Below are positions 12,604 through 14,360 of a stretch of 14,360 nucleotides of DNA, piece after piece (the stretch's first letter is position 1; every line of letters starts with the position of its first letter). Made by a program: the position numbers and the translations under genes. The stretch comes from Nanobdellota archaeon (lineage in GTDB: Archaea > Nanobdellota > Nanobdellia > Pacearchaeales > GW2011-AR1): assembly GCA_022709585.1 (NCBI GenBank), contig JAKLIN010000018.1, positions 1 to 14,360 on the forward strand, in the 5' to 3' direction. Below the pieces are notes generated by a model, which saw only the letters and a program-made list of their open reading frames with translations, had not been told where the DNA came from and did not search any database.

Positions 12604-13176
12604 TTAATTAATTTCAAAGTTTATTTTAGTTTTAGTTCCACCTTGATTGGAAATAAACAGTTTGTAGGGAGTAGCACCCATAGAGATTATTTTTTCTTTA
12701 TCTTCATTTCCAAAAGTGATATCATAGTTTGAATAAACTGCAGTCATATTTACAATATTTAATCTTCCAACTTTTCTTGTGGAAACATTGATTCCACCAA
12801 TGTCAATTTTTTTGCCTATTTCACTGTAAGCATAAGAGCTTTCCATTTCAAAAAAGATAGTATCATTTTGCGAATCAATTGTAAGAGTTCCTTTTTTGAT
12901 AACTAATTGCGCTTCTCTTACATTTCCAGAACCTCCTTGGGCTATGGAAAAAATTAAATTGTTGATATCTTTTAACATTGTAGCCGATTGTTGAAGAAGA
13001 GCTTTATCCTGCATTTCAGTTATCTTTGGGCCAACAAATGCAATCACTAATCCAATCATCACTAGAGCAACAAGAAGATACATTGCAGTTTCAATCCAAA
13101 CCTGGCCTCGTGAATTATTCAGAATTAATTTAGATTTCTTTGACGAACTAAGCAAATTTTCCCCTCTTTTTTTCAT
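12604..13176 (-). CDS. Pilin-like protein with class III-type signal
   Basis: A 190-residue protein. A leader of 24 residues ends in SRG, followed by QVWIETAMYLLVALVMIG and more hydrophobic residues to about 48. If cleaved after Gly24, a glutamate lies at mature position 5, as in classical type IV pilins. The hydrophobic stem is followed by a helical stretch and a beta-rich domain with no cysteines. N-x-S/T sites occur in QNDT, INVS and NMT. Expected role: pilus subunit or minor pilin assembled by the ATPase encoded one base downstream. A TATA octamer at -29 to -22 supports the start and suggests a separate transcript from the two pilins upstream. Confidence 0.8.
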   Translation of the reverse strand: MKKRGENLLSSSKKSKLILNNSRGQVWIETAMYLLVALVMIGLVIAFVGPKITEMQDKALLQQSATMLKDINNLIFSIAQGGSGNVREAQLVIKKGTLTIDSQNDTIFFEMESSYAYSEIGKKIDIGGINVSTRKVGRLNIVNMTAVYSNYDITFGNEDKEKIISMGATPYKLFISNQGGTKTKINFEIN

Positions 13177-13197
13177 AGCTTCATTAATGAATCTTGA

Positions 13198-13205
13198 TTT
13201 AAATA
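13198..13205 (-). promoter_or_regulatory. Internal TATA box in the pilus cluster (before the third pilin gene)
   Basis: TATTTAAA on the minus strand lies at -29 to -22 of ATG 13176, within the 71-base gap between the second and third pilin genes. It is the largest gap in the cluster and likely marks a second transcription unit that includes the ATPase. Confidence 0.55.
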
Positions 13206-13247
13206 ATTAATGGATTATATTGCAAGAATTTTTTATTTTTGCAAGCA

Positions 13248-13787
13248 CTATCCAAATACAACTGAACAAGGATCAATCAAATTAATAGAATCTGCAATTG
13301 CGCAATCATCTTGCCCAACCATCGGAACTAAAGAAATTTCTTTAGGAATGCCTTTTCCACTTCCAGTGTAGCCAAAATCTCCCCAATGATAGACATACAA
13401 AATTCCTGAATTTTCTCCGGGAATAGCTACATTTGTTGTTCCGTCATAATATTCAAGATTTGAAATTTGCTGAGGAATATTCGTTATTTCAATTGAATCC
13501 GAAGTAGTATCGCTTGAGATAACAACTAAAATTTTAGTTAAAGCTTTAGTTTCGCCAACTTCAATAAAAAATAAAACATCTCCTGTAGAAGCATTCTGGC
13601 AAGTGCTTAAATCATTTAGTTTCACTTTATCTGCTACCTGAAAGCAAGAGCCAGATTTTCTTAACTGGTTTTCTATATAAGGACGCAAAACCATGTAAAC
13701 AACTGCTAGCAAAGCCATAGTTAGAAGTACTAGCAAAAGAGTAGTTATAACTTCTGAAACTCCAGATTTGTTTTTTTTAAAAATCAT
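13248..13787 (-). CDS. Archaeal type IV pilin (N-terminal pilin domain)
   Basis: A 179-residue protein. KKNKSG at 4-9 followed by VSEVITTLLLVLLTMALLAV is the typical archaeal prepilin start, with cleavage expected after Gly9 and a hydrophobic stem to about residue 35. The mature domain has two pairs of cysteines, 48/63 and 162/174, that could form disulfides outside the cell. The following segment (DVLFFIEVGE, TKALTKILVVISS) is beta-rich. It starts one base after the previous pilin stop (TAAAATG), so the two are made together and may form a mixed filament. Processing needs a prepilin peptidase, which is not in the window. Confidence 0.87.
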   Translation of the reverse strand: MIFKKNKSGVSEVITTLLLVLLTMALLAVVYMVLRPYIENQLRKSGSCFQVADKVKLNDLSTCQNASTGDVLFFIEVGETKALTKILVVISSDTTSDSIEITNIPQQISNLEYYDGTTNVAIPGENSGILYVYHWGDFGYTGSGKGIPKEISLVPMVGQDDCAIADSINLIDPCSVVFG

Positions 13788-13788
13788 T

Positions 13789-14280
13789 TTATAATTTTAC
13801 TGTCTTCGCAAATTTTTCATTGCATGCAGAGGTTTTTTGTGTTCCAGAATTAGCACCTTTTCCCATCAGAATAGGAGTGAAAATAAGACTTGTTGCACCA
13901 GTTGTATACCCTTCTGGTAATATTCCCAAGAACGAACCCCCCATTTTTAACTTAGTAGAATCAAATGGAGTACTGCTTCCCTTAAAAATTTCCGAAAATT
14001 TATCTGTTTCCGAGCTCCCTCTTCTAACAACCTTAACATTAAGATCATAAATAGGGATATCTCCATTATTAATAACTGCTAAATTTCCTTCAGAATAGCT
14101 TACACTAAAGTCAACAGTTTCGCAAGCTCTTTCCACACTTCGTCCATCAAATTTGATTATGCTTTCTCCGATTAAGCCTCGAATCCATAAGAAGACTATT
14201 AATGCAATAACTAAAATAATAATCACTAAAATTATCGTTGCAACATTTGGAGAGACTCCTCTCACATCCCCTTTTTTCAT
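13789..14280 (-). CDS. Archaeal type IV pilin, first gene of the pilus cluster
   Basis: A 163-residue protein from ATG 14280. MKKGDVRG then VSPNVATIILVIIILVIA matches the archaeal pilin N-terminal domain, in which VSP follows the cleaved Gly and leads a hydrophobic stem (12-34). Cysteines occur at 53 and near the C-terminus (SACNEKF) and could pair. The mature domain is beta-rich (FSVSYSEGNLAVINNGDIPI). An ATG at 14295 would add five residues, but the TATA box at 14302-14309 would then lie only seven bases away. It sits exactly at -29 to -22 of ATG 14280, so the shorter form is preferred. Probably a major or co-major pilin. Confidence 0.87.
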   Translation of the reverse strand: MKKGDVRGVSPNVATIILVIIILVIALIVFLWIRGLIGESIIKFDGRSVERACETVDFSVSYSEGNLAVINNGDIPIYDLNVKVVRRGSSETDKFSEIFKGSSTPFDSTKLKMGGSFLGILPEGYTTGATSLIFTPILMGKGANSGTQKTSACNEKFAKTVKL

Positions 14281-14301
14281 ATTTCTTAAAATCATTTTTA
14301 G

Positions 14302-14309
14302 TTTATAAA
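14302..14309 (-). promoter_or_regulatory. TATA box of the pilus cluster
   Basis: TTTATAAA on the minus strand, at -29 to -22 from ATG 14280. It predicts a leaderless mRNA beginning with the first pilin gene and fixes its start. Confidence 0.68.
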
Positions 14310-14321
14310 GATGACGAAAAT

Positions 14322-14360
14322 TTAACTATCATAGCTAATTCTTTCTTGAGTTGCAGCATC
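14322..14360 (-). CDS. Possible C-terminus of an upstream gene (cut by right edge)
   Basis: A minus-strand frame entering from the right edge reads DAATQERISYDS and stops at TAA 14324-14322, 12 bases upstream of the pilus TATA box. The polar, ordinary residue mix is compatible with a protein end, but twelve codons are too few to identify it. Another frame is also open through this edge, so this is weak. Confidence 0.3.
   Translation of the reverse strand, partial: DAATQERISYDS

Noticed and set aside
12602..12617. TTG start giving a five-residue longer ATPase that overlaps the preceding pilin gene
   Set aside because: The ATG at 12602 follows the stop by one base in the TAAAATG arrangement shared with other cluster genes; the TTG extension has no support.
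7300..14280. Archaellum (flagellum) operon
   Set aside because: No FlaH-type ATPase and no FlaC/D/E, F or G genes are seen, and the platform is split. The pilins carry the VSP/VSE archaeal pilin start rather than a clear flagellin.
1..14360. tRNA, rRNA, CRISPR array, insertion sequence or phage integration site
   Set aside because: No cloverleaf-like GC-rich segment, no regularly spaced short repeats, and no transposase or integrase motif was found by reading; the only long repeat is the 163-base pair.

Overview
The window looks like a piece of an AT-rich archaeal genome, most likely from a small-genome DPANN-type lineage (Pacearchaeota or Woesearchaeota-like). That placement is inference from gene content and style, not from a search. 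The archaeal signs are an RtcB RNA ligase with archaease, FlaI/FlaJ-type pilus genes with archaeal prepilin N-termini, TATA-box promoters and leaderless starts, and very few Shine-Dalgarno motifs. Almost every gene is on the minus strand.

Left part (1-4600), accessory. The left edge cuts a RelE-like toxin gene whose first 116 bases, with flanking DNA, are repeated near-perfectly at 4198-4360 (162 of 163 bases). Between the two copies lie a possible 35-residue membrane protein, a predicted lipoprotein with a metzincin-type zinc site, a small membrane-anchored protein, a histidine phosphatase, and an RHH antitoxin/MazF toxin pair with a palindromic operator. At 3538-4585 is a compact three-gene unit: winged-helix antitoxin candidate, RelE/ParE-like toxin and a protein with a possible ADP-ribosyltransferase-like N-terminus, each overlapping the next by four bases.

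Middle part (4656-7293), core. It holds RtcB (tRNA splicing ligase), an MgtC/SapB-type membrane protein, and archaease, the RtcB activator. RtcB and the MgtC-like gene each have their own promoter. Archaease is the last gene of the pilus cluster.

Right part (7300-14280), an archaeal type IV pilus or secretion cluster read right to left: two archaeal-type pilins, a third pilin-like protein, the secretion ATPase, a 66-residue coiled-coil protein, a T2SSF membrane protein with a long charged N-terminal extension, a second T2SSF membrane protein, and two more pilin-like proteins. The FlaJ-type platform, usually one protein, is split into two genes. Internal TATA boxes suggest three transcription units, starting at 14280, 13176 and 10974. 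No prepilin peptidase and none of the archaellum accessory genes is present. The right edge holds the last codons of another minus-strand frame.

Two sequence rules helped fix starts. Eight genes have a TATA-like octamer occupying exactly -29 to -22 relative to the ATG, which predicts leaderless mRNAs. Four pilus-gene junctions share the string TAAAATG, with one base between stop and start. No tRNA, rRNA, CRISPR or insertion sequence was seen. No stretch longer than 300 bases lacks a gene.
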